64,000 nucleotides of DNA, taken from Amycolatopsis albispora. GTDB taxonomy: Bacteria; Actinomycetota; Actinomycetes; Mycobacteriales; Pseudonocardiaceae. The stretch is from the NCBI RefSeq assembly GCF_003312875.1, contig NZ_CP015163.1, forward strand, positions 5,642,001 to 5,706,000, given 5' to 3'. Below, in pieces: positions 63,191 through 64,000 of the stretch; within the stretch, counting starts at the first letter, position 1, and each line of letters opens with the position of its first letter. Position numbers and translations under genes: made by a program. Under the pieces are notes generated by a model. It had not been told where the DNA came from, ran no database searches, and worked only from the letters and a program-made list of their open reading frames with translations.

Positions 63191-64000
63191 GTGGCCCTAC
63201 ACCTATACGACACGGCGTCCAGGAGTTTGCGGGAGTTCCAGCCCGCCCGCGGTGGAACGGCGTCGATGTACGTGTGCGGGGCGACCGTGCAGGGCATCCC
63301 GCACATCGGGCACGTCCGCGGGGCGCTGAACTACGACGTGCTGCGGCGCTGGCTGGTCCACAGTGGACTGGACGTGCTGTTCGTGCGGAACGTCACCGAC
63401 ATCGACGACAAGATCCTCACCAAGGCCGCGGCGAACGAGCGGCCGTGGTGGGAGTGGGCGGCCACGCACGAGCGCGCCTTCGAGGAGGCCTACACCGCGC
63501 TGGGCTGCCTGCCGCCGTCGATCGCGCCGCGGGCCACCGGCCACGTGACGCAGATGGTCGAGCTGATGCAGCGGCTGATCGATCGCGGGCACGCCTACGT
63601 GGCCGGCGGTGACGTGTACTTCTCGGTGAAGTCGTTCGACGGTTACGGCGCGCTCTCCGGCCAGCAGCTCGACGACGTCCAGCAGGGCGAGAGCCTCGCC
63701 GAGGGCAAGCGCGACCCGCGTGACTTCACGCTGTGGAAGAGCGCGAAGCCCGGCGAGCCGTCCTGGCCGACGCCGTGGGGCGACGGCCGCCCCGGCTGGC
63801 ACCTCGAGTGCTCGGCGATGTCGACGGCCTACCTCGGCCGCGAGTTCGACATCCACGGCGGCGGGGTCGACCTGGTGTTCCCGCACCACGAGAACGAGCG
63901 CGCGCAGTCGAACGCGGCGGGTGACCCGTTCGCCCGCTTCTGGCTGCACAACGCGTGGGTGACCATGTCCGGCGAGAAGATGTCGAAGTCGCTGGGCAAC
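63191..64000 (+). CDS. cysS: Cysteinyl-tRNA synthetase CysS, 5' part
   Basis: 270 codons are in the window; the 3' end is beyond it. Class I synthetase with zinc Cys in [13 protein letters not shown] motif [46 protein letters not shown] and the KMSKS motif at the very edge. The GTG start has no ribosome site and follows a TACCAT box (63179-63184) by six bases. Position after ispF matches mycobacteria, with a HAD gene inserted. The closely related mycothiol ligase MshC is the main alternative. The [12 protein letters not shown] segment fits both, but the synteny favours CysS. Confidence 0.92.
   Translation, partial: MALHLYDTASRSLREFQPARGGTASMYVCGATVQGIPHIGHVRGALNYDVLRRWLVHSGLDVLFVRNVTDIDDKILTKAAANERPWWEWAATHERAFEEAYTALGCLPPSIAPRATGHVTQMVELMQRLIDRGHAYVAGGDVYFSVKSFDGYGALSGQQLDDVQQGESLAEGKRDPRDFTLWKSAKPGEPSWPTPWGDGRPGWHLECSAMSTAYLGREFDIHGGGVDLVFPHHENERAQSNAAGDPFARFWLHNAWVTMSGEKMSKSLGN

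Overview
The window looks like chromosome of a high-GC actinobacterium, most likely of the family Pseudonocardiaceae and perhaps close to Amycolatopsis. This is an inference from three things: very GC-rich genes with many GTG starts and 4-base start/stop overlaps; the lpqE-radA / carD-ispD-ispF-cysS order known from Mycobacterium and its relatives; and actinobacterial families such as SARP regulators, a GH15-type trehalase, DrrAB-like ABC exporters and a DinB/DUF664-like protein. It is an ordinary chromosomal region with one insertion sequence. I see no prophage and no CRISPR array.

Layout. 1-4.2 kb: the 5' end of a SARP-type activator and the ectoine/5-hydroxyectoine operon ectABCD. 4.4-12.8 kb: DinB-like and DUF445 proteins, an Abi-alpha-like protein, an MhqO/MhqD-like quinone-response pair with a divergent MarR regulator, a DrrAB-like exporter, and an ArsR/SRPBCC pair. 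13-15.8 kb: ilvD, then an intergenic block of hairpin repeats around an 8-bp tandem array. 15-19 kb: a degenerate aldolase with a ROK kinase, and a zinc-finger TetR regulator divergent from a DHA2-type MFS exporter. 19.2-29.4 kb: a complete phenylacetate regulon (paaZABCDE; a P450 with paaH; paaI-paaK-paaR) with two candidate PaaR-type operators.

29.4-35.5 kb: a Na+/H+ antiporter fused to a UBP zinc finger, small membrane proteins, an ECF sigma/anti-sigma pair, a DnaA-box cluster and a P-loop protein. 34.9-40.2 kb: two paralogous exported HNH nucleases flanking an AraC-LuxR-AraC group of regulators and an EI24 protein. 40.2-45.5 kb: FadH with a PadR regulator, LysR/PhzF, and arylamine N-acetyltransferase. 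45.7-52.7 kb: tRNA-Thr(UGU), a YbdK-like ligase, a ThrE exporter, and trehalose genes otsA and an otsB-GH15 fusion. 52.8-58.3 kb: a MoaD-like/BNR-repeat pair, twin secreted C39 peptidases, a heptanucleotide repeat tract and an IS1380-family element. 58.3-64 kb: radA, lpqE, carD, ispD, ispF, a HAD hydrolase and the 5' part of cysS.

The most unusual signal is a family of intergenic hairpins built on the core GAATGTGGCTTT and its reverse complement. It occurs at four loci. At one of them the IS element has inserted in the 5-base hairpin loop, leaving a near-perfect 5-bp duplication. Two of the loci also carry short-period GC-rich tandem arrays. Other recurring signals are a 13-bp palindromic word (GTCCACARTGGAC) often written with rare codons, and many leaderless-type promoters with a TANNNT box 6-8 bases before the start codon.
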